Assembly: GCF_022760925.1 (NCBI RefSeq)
Contig: NZ_JAKTNT010000001.1
Coordinates: 106,644 to 170,643 of the forward strand
Reading direction: 5' to 3'
DNA: 64,000 nt
Origin: Thermus hydrothermalis
GTDB taxonomy: Bacteria > Deinococcota > Deinococci > Deinococcales > Thermaceae
The notes below the pieces were generated by a model, which ran no database searches, had not been told where the DNA came from, and was given only the letters and a program-made list of their open reading frames with translations. This document shows positions 16,301 through 27,350 of this stretch, piece after piece. The stretch's first letter is position 1, and every line of letters begins with the position of its first letter. The position numbers and the translations under genes are program-made.

Positions 16301-18733
16301 AAAGGCCGCCGGGGTTTCCCCCAGGAAGGCGCTCGCCCGGTTCACGTGGGCCCCGGGGGGAACCTCCTTCGCCTTCAGGGTGAAGGTGCGCGCCTCCCCG
16401 GGGGCGAGGGTGAGCTCCACGTCCAGCCCCTCCATGGGAAGCCCCTTGGAGGGGGTGTCCAGGAGCCGGAGGCGCACGGGGTGGTCGGCGGGGTTCTCCA
16501 CCCGGAGGAGGAAGGTGGCCTCTGTCCCTTCCAGGACCCTGGGGGCCAGGGCTTCCTTGGTGAGCTTGAGGAGGGCGCGGGCTATGGGGCTTTCCGCCTG
16601 CAAAGCGCCTCCTTCGTACCGCAAGGTGGCTTGGCAGAGGCCTTCCCGCTCTTCCCCGAAGCGCACCCGGGCCTCGTAGGTGTGGACCCGCTCGGCCCCG
16701 GGGGCCAGGGTCCCCTCAAAGCGGGCGTTGGCGGGCTCCAGGATGTCCGGGCAGGCGTCCTCCAGGACGTAGCGCAAGGGGGCTTCCCCTTGGTTTTTCA
16801 CCACCAGGCGGTGGGTTACCACCTCGCCCGGCAAGTAGCGCCGATGCGGGGTTTCCCGGGCGAGGGCGGGTTTGGGGAGGCGGACCTCCACCCCCGCTTC
16901 CGCCCGGGCCAAGACCTCGCCTTGGTGTAGGAGTTCCGCCCGGTTTACCAAAAGGCCTTCCCCCACCACGCGGAAGGCCACCTCGTAGCTCTTCCCTTGG
17001 CGGGGTTCCAGGTAGACCTCCTGGTCCAGGCCGGGCCCCTCGAGGCCCACCCCTCCCAGGTCCCTGAGCCGGACCTGCCCCGCCTCGTCCCCCTCGTTCA
17101 CCACGGTGAGGCGGAAGCGGGCCTCCTCGCCCTTGGCCACCCTTGGGGTCAGGGCCTCCTTCTTGAGGGTGAAGGTGGCGGGGCGGAAGAAGGCGACCTC
17201 GGCCCCCTTTTCCAGGCCAAAGGGAAGAAGCCTCCCCCGCACCTGGTAGCCTCCCAGGGGCCCCTTGACCTCCACGGCGAGCTCCAGGGGGCGGTCCTTG
17301 CTCAAGGGGGCGGTGAGGCGGGTGGGCCCCAGGGGCTCCAGTTCGGGGGGGAGGTCCAGGGCGAGCTCTGCCGGGAGGAGGCCTGGGTAGGGGGTGGTGG
17401 CGCGGAGGACGAGGCGGGCCGCTTCCCCTTCGGGGCGGCGCTGGGTTTCGGGGGTGAGGGCGAGGCTCACCTCGGGCCGCACCCGGAAGACCACCTCCCG
17501 CTCCTCGCCGGGGAGGAGGCGGACCTCCTTGGGGCCCTCCACGGCGGCACCTTCCGCCTCGAGGGCCAGGGGGTAGGTGCCGGGGGTGAGGGAGAAGAAG
17601 GCTTCCCCGCTCACCCTGCGGCGCTCTTTGCCGAGGAGGAGGGTTCCCTCTCCCGGGCGCTCGCCCCCAGGCAGGTCCAGGAGGAGGCGCACCTTAAGCT
17701 TCGCCTCGGGCGGGGCCACCACGAAGACGGCCTCGCCCCCGGGGCAGCCGAAGCGGACCCTTCCACCCTCCACCACCACCGCCCCCTGGGCCCTAACCTC
17801 CAGGAGGCGGTAGCCTTGGGGTAGGTCCAGGAAGGCCAGGCCGTCCTCCGTGAGGGTGGGCTTCAGGTCCAGGGGGTTCCCGGCGTTGTCCACCACCGCC
17901 ACCCGCCGGGGCCCGGGGGGAACCGCCCGGAAGCGGTCCTGGGCCACCTCCAAGCAGGCCTTCACCTGGAAGGCCAGGGTGTTGGAGTACTGCTTGGCGG
18001 TGGGGGGTTGGGCGAAGAGGAAGCGGGTGAGGCCAGGGAGGCGCACGGCGTACTCCGCCCAGGCCCTATCCCCCGAAACGGGGCGCTCCTCCAGGCGGCC
18101 ATCGGGGAGCGCCACCTGGGCCAAGAGCTCTTCCGGCCCGTCTTCGTCGTAAAAGCGCACGGGGAGGGGGAGGAGGGAAGGGGAGGCCTCGAGGGCGAAA
18201 AGCTCCACGAACCGGCCCCGTTCCCCGGGGCGTTGCCGTAGGGTGAGGCCAGCCCCTTGGCCCCGCGCGTCCACCGCCAGGGTCATGGGGTCCAGTTGCA
18301 CGGCGAACCCCTCCGCCTTCAGGAGGAAGGCGTTCTTGCCAAGCCCCTCAAAGCGGGCCACCAGGCGGTAGGGGGTTTCCTTCTCTAGCTTCCCTTCAAA
18401 GAAGAGGACCTCCCGATGGGGCTCCACCCCGACTTCCAACCGCCTCAGGAGGGTTTCGCCCCGGTAGAGCTCGTAGACTGCCTTGAGTTCGCCCTGCCCG
18501 CCATCGTAGCGCTCGTCCCCAAGCTCCTCCTGGCCCCTTAGGGCGCTCCGGTAGTCCTGGGGGTCAAAGCCCGGGGAATAGAGGACGATCCGCCCCTCCT
18601 CCCCTTGGGGGAGGAGCCAGGCCTCGAGGCGGTCCATCTCCCAGGAAAGGCCGGTGCCCACCAGGGTGGCCTTGAGCGCCACCTGGGCCATGGCCAGGGA
18701 AAAGGTGAGGAATAGGGCCAGTAGACGCCTCAT
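13340..18733 (-). CDS. Giant surface protein: DUF11/Ig-type stalk plus C-terminal outer-membrane beta-barrel
   Basis: A 1797-residue protein with signal peptide MRRLLALFLTFSLAMAQ. Roughly residues 130-800 hold repeated beta-sandwich modules of DUF11/CARDB type (ALTPRVAKGEEARFRLTV, KEALAPRVLEGTEATFLLRV, and LVVKNQGEAPLRYVLED). About 900-1150 looks like invasin/Ig-type modules. From about 1200 to the end, alternating strands such as LSLRATYQEGRFGLSFGADA and GLYITERFGL-like strands suggest a large membrane beta-barrel. The order resembles an outer-membrane usher or inverse autotransporter and would anchor or export the co-encoded surface proteins (inference). ATG 18733 has GGAGGT upstream and overlaps the preceding stop. 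Confidence 0.75.
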   Translation of the reverse strand: MRRLLALFLTFSLAMAQVALKATLVGTGLSWEMDRLEAWLLPQGEEGRIVLYSPGFDPQDYRSALRGQEELGDERYDGGQGELKAVYELYRGETLLRRLEVGVEPHREVLFFEGKLEKETPYRLVARFEGLGKNAFLLKAEGFAVQLDPMTLAVDARGQGAGLTLRQRPGERGRFVELFALEASPSLLPLPVRFYDEDGPEELLAQVALPDGRLEERPVSGDRAWAEYAVRLPGLTRFLFAQPPTAKQYSNTLAFQVKACLEVAQDRFRAVPPGPRRVAVVDNAGNPLDLKPTLTEDGLAFLDLPQGYRLLEVRAQGAVVVEGGRVRFGCPGGEAVFVVAPPEAKLKVRLLLDLPGGERPGEGTLLLGKERRRVSGEAFFSLTPGTYPLALEAEGAAVEGPKEVRLLPGEEREVVFRVRPEVSLALTPETQRRPEGEAARLVLRATTPYPGLLPAELALDLPPELEPLGPTRLTAPLSKDRPLELAVEVKGPLGGYQVRGRLLPFGLEKGAEVAFFRPATFTLKKEALTPRVAKGEEARFRLTVVNEGDEAGQVRLRDLGGVGLEGPGLDQEVYLEPRQGKSYEVAFRVVGEGLLVNRAELLHQGEVLARAEAGVEVRLPKPALARETPHRRYLPGEVVTHRLVVKNQGEAPLRYVLEDACPDILEPANARFEGTLAPGAERVHTYEARVRFGEEREGLCQATLRYEGGALQAESPIARALLKLTKEALAPRVLEGTEATFLLRVENPADHPVRLRLLDTPSKGLPMEGLDVELTLAPGEARTFTLKAKEVPPGAHVNRASAFLGETPAAFPAEASVVALPLLIPERLSEVRLPFRVEGEGEGLLLAFSVPEGATYVPGSARLAEGDRLLPLEDPLLLEGRLLWRLPFRKEGEVRFSLRHERALPPLAEPSLTLLAGGREVYLQGKVTLEDYRKAKPFQGERQGVIREPRDGEVFRDRDAIRVVLEAPLGPLTLKVNGRPIGQDRLGKAELDEGRGWQRLEYYGVPLEVGLNVLEVEGVAQDRLEVFRAGNPTRLRLSLLEAKADGRTPLKVLVEALDENGLQTGFGPVSVETDLEPLSPDAFLELSGYQILLKDGRAELLLKPLAAPKEFRVKARFNQLEGEARLFAGERKEALWLGQGSVGVALGPSLSRLSLENLRLFGLARAYAEGPVLGGQGQIALDTAGGLGTKLSTDRFPLTGAATEAKRPLTSDDPVAFRYDQPEFSLSYERAPLGAGLPEATALRLSTRGEGRLEAFLALLPRDTVEEVIRPDGTSFYRLSRRPKPGTLTLTLVEGSRETRLVPGKDYVVDDLGNLQLSRPLFPTTPDLSPVYLLAAYAPEEAPRDLLGYGVSGVYEAQGLRFGLSAAYLGAWRYGAEATYEAGSQRLSLRATYQEGRFGLSFGADARFGAIRLRGDLRAEDLAQGVSALQGGARLAYEGGPLGVALEHATPAQTALLLEYRPRPFTLGAGLGYMWDEGAWALLGRAGYEEGEARALLTHAQPFSAAKAVTRLDAAWPLDPNLRLEGGLAYTWGEGVSGTLGLRQRLGDANLALAYELPTASGEGNRARFGLEAPFPLTDRLSLNLSAGLERRFQTGETLTAFGLAARYKVADFVATLGAETSLGQETKLVLKGGAAGSLDEENTLSADLAYQVLPEPRARFTVAYALFASQVNLLTYHRLTWEAEPVLEGEALLAYHRPGFQLRPGFAYRVKPQDPLANTYQLGLGGNLYLTERFGLGGALYYLFQPGTGQDRLAYNVEGSLRVLDGLWFNLGYGFGETLFQPEGFYLRLDFFGGSR

Positions 18734-21408
18734 GGGTACCTCCAACGCACCTCGGGGTCGGTGAGGAAGGCCTGGCCCACCTCGTAGACCAGGGTTTCCT
18801 CCCCAGCGAACTCGGGGTAGTGGAAGGCCTTCTCCCCGCCCTCGGGCAAGGGATCGGTGAGGGTGAAATCGGGGAGGGTTTCGCCGCTTCGCAACTTGAG
18901 CTCCACAAGCACCTTTTCTCCCATGCGGAGAAGCCTCTTCTCCACCACGAGGGGCCCCATGCGGAGGACCGTGCTCCTTTCCACCCGCACCCACCCTTTC
19001 GGGGGCACCAGGGGGAAGTCCGCCACCGTGGCCCCCTGCACCAGAACCCGCTTCCGGTACCCTTCGCCTAGGTCTTCCGGAAGCGGACGGGGCGGGAAGG
19101 GGGCGGAGGCGGGGTCCAGCATTACCTGATGGAGGCCGGAAAGGTCGCGGAAGGCGTAGCGGCCCTGGCTATCCGTGAGGGCCTGGACCCCGTTGGCAAG
19201 GAGCACCCGGGCCCCGGGGAGGGGGATGTCCCCGCGGCCATAGACGCCGTCCCCGTCCAGGTCCAGGAAGACCCGGCCCAGGAGCACCCCCCCGAGGGCG
19301 AAGGGCCCGGGGTCCACCTGGGCCAGGGCCTGGGCTTGGCCGCTCGCCACCACCGCCCCTTGGCCGCTCAGGCCCAGGGCCTCGGCGGTGTTGATGAGCT
19401 CCTTGGGGGCCTGGGGCAGGAGGCGGAGGGCGTAGGTGAGGCAGAGCTTGCCCTTGGCGGGAAGGCTAAGCCCCTCCCACACCAGCTTCCCCTCCACCAC
19501 CTGGGGCTCCAGGGGCGTGCTCCCCTCGCAGAGCCGGGCGGTGCCGGGCTCGTACCGGGTGCCGGGGGGTGGGGTGTCGGTGAGGCGCACGGCGAGGGGG
19601 GCGGAGGAGGGGTTTTCCAGGGTGAGGCGGTAGGTGAGGAGGTCTCCAATGCGCGCCACCCTGGGGCTCACCTCCTTCCGCAGGAGGAGGTTCGCGCCGA
19701 AAACGGGGTGCCGCACGGGGTTGGAGGCCACGGGGTTCGGGGCCTCCCGCGCCCGGAGGGTGAAGGCGTTTTCCAAGAGGGCGTCGTCCGGGGTGTCCGC
19801 CTTGACCCGGGCCCGGAGGGTGAGGACCGTTTCCCCAAGGGGCAAGGGGTCCAAGGTCCAGACCACCTTGTGGCCTTGGGGGTTGTACACTCCGCCGTGG
19901 GAAGCGCTCAGGAACTCCAGGTGCGGGCTTAGGGCGTCCTCCACCACCGCTTGGGCAAGGGGCCCGAAGGCGTTCCGCACCCTGAGGGTGTAGACCACCT
20001 CCTGGCCCGGGCGGAGGGTGGTGCCGGCGGGGGGGTCTGCCTCCTTGAGGAGGACGAGGGCCTCCTCCCCCACCGCCTCGAGGTCATCCCAGGTGGCGTT
20101 TTCCGCCCCCGTGGCCAGGGAGCGGGCCACCACCTTGGCGGCGAAGGCTGCTGCCCCTTGCGCCCGGTAGCAGACCTTGAGGTCCCGCCGCTCCCCGGGG
20201 CCCAGGGCCAGGGGGTTCGGGAGGGGGGTGCCCGCTGGGTCTTCCAGCCAGACGTCCACCCCTAAAGGCACCCCCTCCACCCGCAGGGCGTAGCTATCCC
20301 CCACGGTGCCGGCGTTCTCCAGGGTGTGGAGGAAGCAGAGGGGTTGCCCCGCCAAGGCCCTGCCCGCCTGGCGGTCGTCCTGGGAGTCTTCTCCCCCGGG
20401 GAGGGCCCTGGGGTTCCCTCCGGGGCCCAGGTGGTGGGCGTAGAAGGGGAGTACCCTCAAGACCGCCCGTCCCTCCGCAGGCCCCCCGGGTCCCGTGGCC
20501 ACGGCCCGGTTCTCCACGAGGCCCGGAGGCGTGGCGGGGGGCACCCGGAGGCGGAAGGTGAGCGTGGCCTCCTCCCCGGGGAGGAGGCGGGGGAGGAGGA
20601 GGCGCACCCCTCGGACGGCGGGGGGTTCCTGGGAGGTCCAGGCCTGGCCGTCAAAGTACTCCACCTGGCCCTTGGGGGCCTGGGCGGAGCCGGGGACGAA
20701 GGGGAGGGGGAGGGGGAGGTCCGCCACCGCCACCCCCTGGGCTTCCGACTCCCCCAGGTTGCGCACCCGGAGCACCACCGGGACCTCCTCCCCAGGACGG
20801 GCGGTTTGCGGCATGGCCTTCTCCAAGGAGAGGGCGGGGCCTTGGCGGGCCTCGAGGCGGGCCCAGTTCTCCCTGTCCTCCGCCCCATCGGAGCAGCGGG
20901 CGATGGGGCTAAGGAGAAGGCTTCCTGTGGCCGCCAGGGGGGCTTTTACCCGGACCACCAGCCTAAGGCTTTCCCCCATGTCCAGGGTAGCCTCCGTGAT
21001 GGGATGGCCGTCGGGAAGAGCGTCCCCGTTTGGGTCGGGAAAGAGGGCCACCTCTTCGGGGTCAAAGTCCCGGGGGCCTAAGGCATACCCCAGGCCAAAG
21101 GTGAAGCGGTCGTTCCCCCCGTTGGTGAGGACATAGGGCAGGTAGGCGTACCCCCCTGGGCTGATGGAGGCTACCTGCCCAGGGCTTTCCTGGGTGCCGT
21201 CGGGGGAGAGCTGGGGAAGGCAGAGGGGGCGCACCACCGTTTCCGCCACGTTGGAGAGGTGGCGCTCCTCCCCCACCCAGGCCACCGCCTGGTTGCGGAT
21301 CACGGTGCCGGCAGGGGTCAGGGCGAAGGCCAGGGAGAGGAGCCAGAGGAGCCCCACCCAGAGCCCTGGGGCAATCCTTCTCCTGGCCTTCACGTCTCGC
21401 CGCATCAT
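18730..21408 (-). CDS. DUF11-repeat surface protein
   Basis: An 892-residue secreted protein. Residues 1-30 form a signal anchor. The mature part starts LTPAGTVIRNQAVAWV, a motif shared with the 873-residue product of the preceding gene (MTPAGTAITNQASASYV). Repeated modules with the DUF11 signature follow: VPVVLRVRNLGESEAQGVAV, VVYTLRVRNAFGPLAQAVVED, and LTYRLTLENPSSAPLAVRLTD. A late SdrD-B-like module carries GRVFLDLDGDGVYGRGD, a calcium-binding type loop. The C-terminal stop overlaps the barrel-protein start. Start is ATG 21408 or the adjacent ATG 21405; GGGAGAGGGGAGG lies upstream. Confidence 0.75.
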   Translation of the reverse strand: MMRRDVKARRRIAPGLWVGLLWLLSLAFALTPAGTVIRNQAVAWVGEERHLSNVAETVVRPLCLPQLSPDGTQESPGQVASISPGGYAYLPYVLTNGGNDRFTFGLGYALGPRDFDPEEVALFPDPNGDALPDGHPITEATLDMGESLRLVVRVKAPLAATGSLLLSPIARCSDGAEDRENWARLEARQGPALSLEKAMPQTARPGEEVPVVLRVRNLGESEAQGVAVADLPLPLPFVPGSAQAPKGQVEYFDGQAWTSQEPPAVRGVRLLLPRLLPGEEATLTFRLRVPPATPPGLVENRAVATGPGGPAEGRAVLRVLPFYAHHLGPGGNPRALPGGEDSQDDRQAGRALAGQPLCFLHTLENAGTVGDSYALRVEGVPLGVDVWLEDPAGTPLPNPLALGPGERRDLKVCYRAQGAAAFAAKVVARSLATGAENATWDDLEAVGEEALVLLKEADPPAGTTLRPGQEVVYTLRVRNAFGPLAQAVVEDALSPHLEFLSASHGGVYNPQGHKVVWTLDPLPLGETVLTLRARVKADTPDDALLENAFTLRAREAPNPVASNPVRHPVFGANLLLRKEVSPRVARIGDLLTYRLTLENPSSAPLAVRLTDTPPPGTRYEPGTARLCEGSTPLEPQVVEGKLVWEGLSLPAKGKLCLTYALRLLPQAPKELINTAEALGLSGQGAVVASGQAQALAQVDPGPFALGGVLLGRVFLDLDGDGVYGRGDIPLPGARVLLANGVQALTDSQGRYAFRDLSGLHQVMLDPASAPFPPRPLPEDLGEGYRKRVLVQGATVADFPLVPPKGWVRVERSTVLRMGPLVVEKRLLRMGEKVLVELKLRSGETLPDFTLTDPLPEGGEKAFHYPEFAGEETLVYEVGQAFLTDPEVRWRYP

Positions 21409-21495
21409 CCCTAAGCCTCCCCTCTCCCTGTGAAAATCGCGTCAAAAATCCCTTCTCAAAAGGCTTTCTCCTTTTGTCGGCGCCCCATAAGGGGG

Positions 21496-21523
21496 CCCCG
21501 CCCCGGGAAACCCCGGGGCGGGG
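21496..21523 (-). terminator. Strong GC hairpin after the 873-aa surface gene
   Basis: CCCCGCCCCGGG (21496-21507) pairs with CCCGGGGCGGGG across an AAA-type loop. The hairpin lies just after the stop of the gene at 21532 and lacks a good T-tract. It may attenuate rather than end transcription into the 18730-21408 gene. Confidence 0.5.
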
Positions 21524-21531
21524 GGATGGGC

Positions 21532-24153
21532 CTACTGCACCTTCACCACCAGGGTGATGGTGATTTGGGCCCCTGGGGGCATGACGTCGGCGTCGGTGAT
21601 GTCGCCGTCCCCGTTCGTGTCCACCCCCACGTAGACGGTACCGCCGGTGGGCACGCTGGTGGGTGCCGTCTGGCTCCAGGTGGTGCCGTCCGTGGAGTAG
21701 AGCACGGCGCCGCTAAAGCCGGAGATGGTCGCCGAGACGCTCTGGAAGGTGGTGTAGGCGGGGATGGGGTCGGAGATGATCACCTTTTTGAGGTTCCCGG
21801 TGCCGATGTTCTCGGCCCTGATGGTGTAGGTGAGGGTCTCGCCCGGGACGGCGTCCGCCTTGTCCACGGACTTGTTGAGCCTGAGCTCCCCGCCCACGAT
21901 GGTGGTGGTTTCGGTGGCGGTGTCCGTGGCCTCGTAGGCGTTGTCGGGCGTGCCGGTGGTGACGTCGCAGTTGGCCCTGACCGTCTTCACGTCCACCCGG
22001 CCCACGGGCTCGCCCGCCGGCACCGTGACGCGCACGTAAATGGTCGCCGTGCCGTCGTTCGGCCCCACGTACACGTCTGCCAGGCCGCCGTACCAGGTGG
22101 TGCCGTCGGTGGAGTACTGGTAGGTCCAGCCGTAGGCGCCGCCGCTACCGGAGATGTCGCAGTAGGCGGGGGCGTTGGAGTTGTTGAGGAGGGTGTGGGT
22201 GTAGACGATGGTGCCTGGGCTCGTGACGGTGCCGGAGCGGTCGGGGTCCAGGCTGACCTGGGCTACCAGGTTGACGTTCACCTGGCTGGCGACGGTATCC
22301 GACACTCCCGACAGGGTGGTGCTCGTGGCGGTGAAGGACACGGAGTTGGCGCCAGGCGCAGTCCCGGCGGGCACCGTTACGGCGGCCACCACGCACTGCT
22401 TAGCTCCAGGGTTCAGCAGGTTGGTGTTCGTGATGGGCGCCCCATCGGGCGTGCCGTTGCAGTCCGGGTCGGGGTAGAAGACCACGCTCCACCCCTGGGG
22501 AACTGCGGCTGTGAGGTTGTAAACGTCGGGGTTAGCCCCTGCGTTGTACACCTCCAGGGGGAAGTACACGGTCTGCTCGGGGTCGGCGGTTTGGGCGGCG
22601 GGGTTGTCGTTGTTGGCGTTGTTATCCCCGCTGTACCCCTTGGCAGCCAAGTCCACGGCGTAGCCAGGGAGGATATCGGTCACCCGATCCGTGGTGATGT
22701 CGGATTTGCTGGGGTCGTTGACGCTTGTGGCCTTGAGCTCCACCTTATAGGTGGTGGTGGCGCCGTCGGCCGGGTTTTCGTAGTACCCAGCGGGAAGCTG
22801 GCACTTAACCACCACGTTGAGGTCGGCGTTGGGCGCCAAGGGCCCCACGGGTCCAGAGATAGGAGTAGTGCCGTCTGCGGCGTAGAGTTGGCACGCGGTG
22901 CCCGTGGGGAAAGTGGAGTTTTGAAGCGTCAGCGCGAAGCTATCTGGAGCGTTGCCGTTGTTTCGCACCACGTTGGTGAAGGTCACCGTTTGCCCAGCGT
23001 AGGCGCTCGGCACCACCTGGGTTTCGTTGCCCAAGGTGACGTTGCCAGGGTACCCTACCAAGGGCTGGTACTGGGCCGCTACGGTGTTGGTGGTGGTGTT
23101 GGTGGTCACGCTCCGGTCCTGGGTTCCATCGTTGAACCGGACGGTGGCGCTGTTGGCGTAGCTGGCACCCGCCGGAGCGTTGGACGGCACCTGGGCGGCG
23201 AAGCTGAAGCTGTACTGGGCCCCTTGCGGGAAGAAGGCGCCGGTGTCCTCAAGGAGCATGCCGATTTTCTTGGTGCCATCTCCCGTGATGGGGAGGAGGG
23301 AGTTGGTGAGCGTGACCCAAGCGGTGCCGTTGTAGTAGACGTAGCGCACTGTGCCCGCCCCAGCGGTGCCTGTGGGCATGGCGCTCACAGTGAGGCCATT
23401 GGGGATGGTGTCCTCCACCAGGATGCCCGTCCTGGCCTGGCCGTCCACCGTGACGCTCACGCCGTATGCGGCGCTACCGCCGGTGTTGGCGCCGGAGATG
23501 GTGTAGGTGATGGTGGCGCCGGGGGCCACGTTGCCGGAGGGCGAGGCGCTCTTGAAGGCGGTGAGGGCGGCGGCGGTGGTGGCTGAGGCCCGGGCCCAGT
23601 TGTCCGCGTCCGTGACGTTGGTGTTCCCCTGGGACTGCCCGGTCAGGTTGAGGTTGCCGTACTGCCCGTTTTGGGCTGTGGTGGGAATGGTGGCTGCCAC
23701 GATCACGCAGGCCTGGGCGCCCATGGCCAGGGTGACGCTCGTCACCTGGACTTCGCCCGCATCCACGTTGCCGTTGCAGTTGGCGTCCAGGTAGATGCGG
23801 ACGTTTTGCAGGTCAAAGTTGTCCTGCGTCCCCTGGACCGTGATCAGGCTGATGGTGTCGGTGCCGTTGCCGTTGTTGGTGACCGTGTACTGGAAGAGCA
23901 CCTGGCCTCCGGGCAGGTTGGAGCGGGTTTGGCCCGGAGTTCCTTCGTTAGCCCCGTTTGGGGTAATGGTGAAGGCGTAAACCTGCTGGACGATGGTGGT
24001 GACCAGGTTGGACGTGGTGGTCCTGGGCTGGCCCGCCGAGTCCACATAGCTGGCCGAGGCCTGGTTGGTGATGGCCGTCCCGGCGGGGGTCATGGCCAAG
24101 GCAAGGCCCAGGGCCATGAGCAGGGTAGCCACAAGATAGCGTCCTCTTATCAT
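21532..24153 (-). CDS. DUF11-repeat surface protein, Asn/Thr-rich
   Basis: An 873-residue secreted protein. Its signal peptide ends near residue 20, and the mature part begins MTPAGTAITNQASASYVDS. Modules of about 110-150 residues repeat, with phrases such as FQYTVTNNGNGTDTISL, TFTNVVRNNGNAPDSFAL, VYNAGANPDVYNLTA and YTIRAENIGTGNLKKVIISD. Several contain Asp/Asn-rich loops (YLDANCNGNVDAGEVQV; GVDTNGDGDITDADV), typical of calcium-binding in this fold. Unlike its neighbours it is rich in Asn, Thr and Ala, suiting an exposed fibre or surface coat. AAGGAGGTTTAACG lies before the ATG. Confidence 0.8.
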   Translation of the reverse strand: MIRGRYLVATLLMALGLALAMTPAGTAITNQASASYVDSAGQPRTTTSNLVTTIVQQVYAFTITPNGANEGTPGQTRSNLPGGQVLFQYTVTNNGNGTDTISLITVQGTQDNFDLQNVRIYLDANCNGNVDAGEVQVTSVTLAMGAQACVIVAATIPTTAQNGQYGNLNLTGQSQGNTNVTDADNWARASATTAAALTAFKSASPSGNVAPGATITYTISGANTGGSAAYGVSVTVDGQARTGILVEDTIPNGLTVSAMPTGTAGAGTVRYVYYNGTAWVTLTNSLLPITGDGTKKIGMLLEDTGAFFPQGAQYSFSFAAQVPSNAPAGASYANSATVRFNDGTQDRSVTTNTTTNTVAAQYQPLVGYPGNVTLGNETQVVPSAYAGQTVTFTNVVRNNGNAPDSFALTLQNSTFPTGTACQLYAADGTTPISGPVGPLAPNADLNVVVKCQLPAGYYENPADGATTTYKVELKATSVNDPSKSDITTDRVTDILPGYAVDLAAKGYSGDNNANNDNPAAQTADPEQTVYFPLEVYNAGANPDVYNLTAAVPQGWSVVFYPDPDCNGTPDGAPITNTNLLNPGAKQCVVAAVTVPAGTAPGANSVSFTATSTTLSGVSDTVASQVNVNLVAQVSLDPDRSGTVTSPGTIVYTHTLLNNSNAPAYCDISGSGGAYGWTYQYSTDGTTWYGGLADVYVGPNDGTATIYVRVTVPAGEPVGRVDVKTVRANCDVTTGTPDNAYEATDTATETTTIVGGELRLNKSVDKADAVPGETLTYTIRAENIGTGNLKKVIISDPIPAYTTFQSVSATISGFSGAVLYSTDGTTWSQTAPTSVPTGGTVYVGVDTNGDGDITDADVMPPGAQITITLVVKVQ

Positions 24154-24166
24154 CGTTAAACCTCCT

Positions 24167-24655
24167 TCACTTGACCGCGGTGCGCATGGACACCTGAACC
24201 TTTGCGCCTTTGGGTAGCTCGGGTAGGAGCCACCGCACGTGCGTGTACTCTTCTGGCCTCACTTCCACCTCCTTTTCCACCTCCTTGCCGTTTTCCACCA
24301 CCCGGACCCGCTTCTTCAGGGGTGGGAAGCCGAAGGTCTTGCCCCCGTCAAAGCTGAACTCCGGGCGGATGGTGGACCCGTTCAGGGCGAGGGGCCTGGC
24401 GCTCCCGTCCAGGTAGTAGGTCTCCTTGGGGACAGGGATGACCAGGGCCACCTGGCGCAAAGGGCCTTGGGAGCGGTTCTCCGCCGCCAAGCGCCACTCC
24501 AGGACGTCCCCGGGTTTGACGGCCACGGGGTTTTCCTCGTAGACCTCCTTGCCTTCCACTACCCGTACCATGTAGGGCCGCAGGTCCAGGCTGAGGGCCT
24601 GAGCGAGGGCTATCAGGAGGGCCAGGAAACCGAGCCAGATCCAGGGTCGCCGCAT
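24167..24655 (-). CDS. Small secreted DUF11-like protein, first gene of the surface operon
   Basis: A 162-residue protein with a signal peptide (residues 1-20). A single beta-sandwich module follows, with the phrase VKPGDVLEWRLAAENRSQGPLRQVALVIPVP, the same signature that is repeated in the large downstream proteins. A charged region (KKRVRVVENGKEVEKEVEV) precedes the C-terminus. It ends 13 bases before the 873-residue gene. It may act as a capping or assembly subunit for the fibre proteins; this is inference from context only. Confidence 0.7.
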   Translation of the reverse strand: MRRPWIWLGFLALLIALAQALSLDLRPYMVRVVEGKEVYEENPVAVKPGDVLEWRLAAENRSQGPLRQVALVIPVPKETYYLDGSARPLALNGSTIRPEFSFDGGKTFGFPPLKKRVRVVENGKEVEKEVEVRPEEYTHVRWLLPELPKGAKVQVSMRTAVK

Positions 24656-24673
24656 ATACCACCCCCGTACGGC

Positions 24674-24707
24674 AGGGTAGGGGGTCCATGTGAAAGACTT
24701 GTGAAAG
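24674..24707 (-). promoter_or_regulatory. Pho-box-like promoter of the surface operon
   Basis: Read on the minus strand, CTTTCAC-AAGT-CTTTCAC (24707-24690) is two identical heptamers 4 bases apart. That is the layout of the E. coli PhoB box. Ten bases further lies TACCCT (24679-24674), an acceptable -10 at the spacing used by PhoB-activated promoters, and there is no -35 hexamer. The predicted transcript starts about 12 bases before the first surface gene. Confidence 0.6.
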
Positions 24708-24743
24708 GGGGGAAGAAACCTCCCCGCCCTTTTGGGGATGCTC

Positions 24744-27307
<2,564 letters not shown>

Positions 27308-27350
27308 GGGAGGAGCTTACCCCATGGGAAGGGGAGGATTGCGGGGCGGG

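Noticed and set aside
21430-23586. A 718-codon plus-strand frame opposite the 873-residue surface gene
   Set aside because: It is a shadow of the repetitive surface gene. Its Gly/Val/His-rich product shows no domain and starts inside a non-coding gap.
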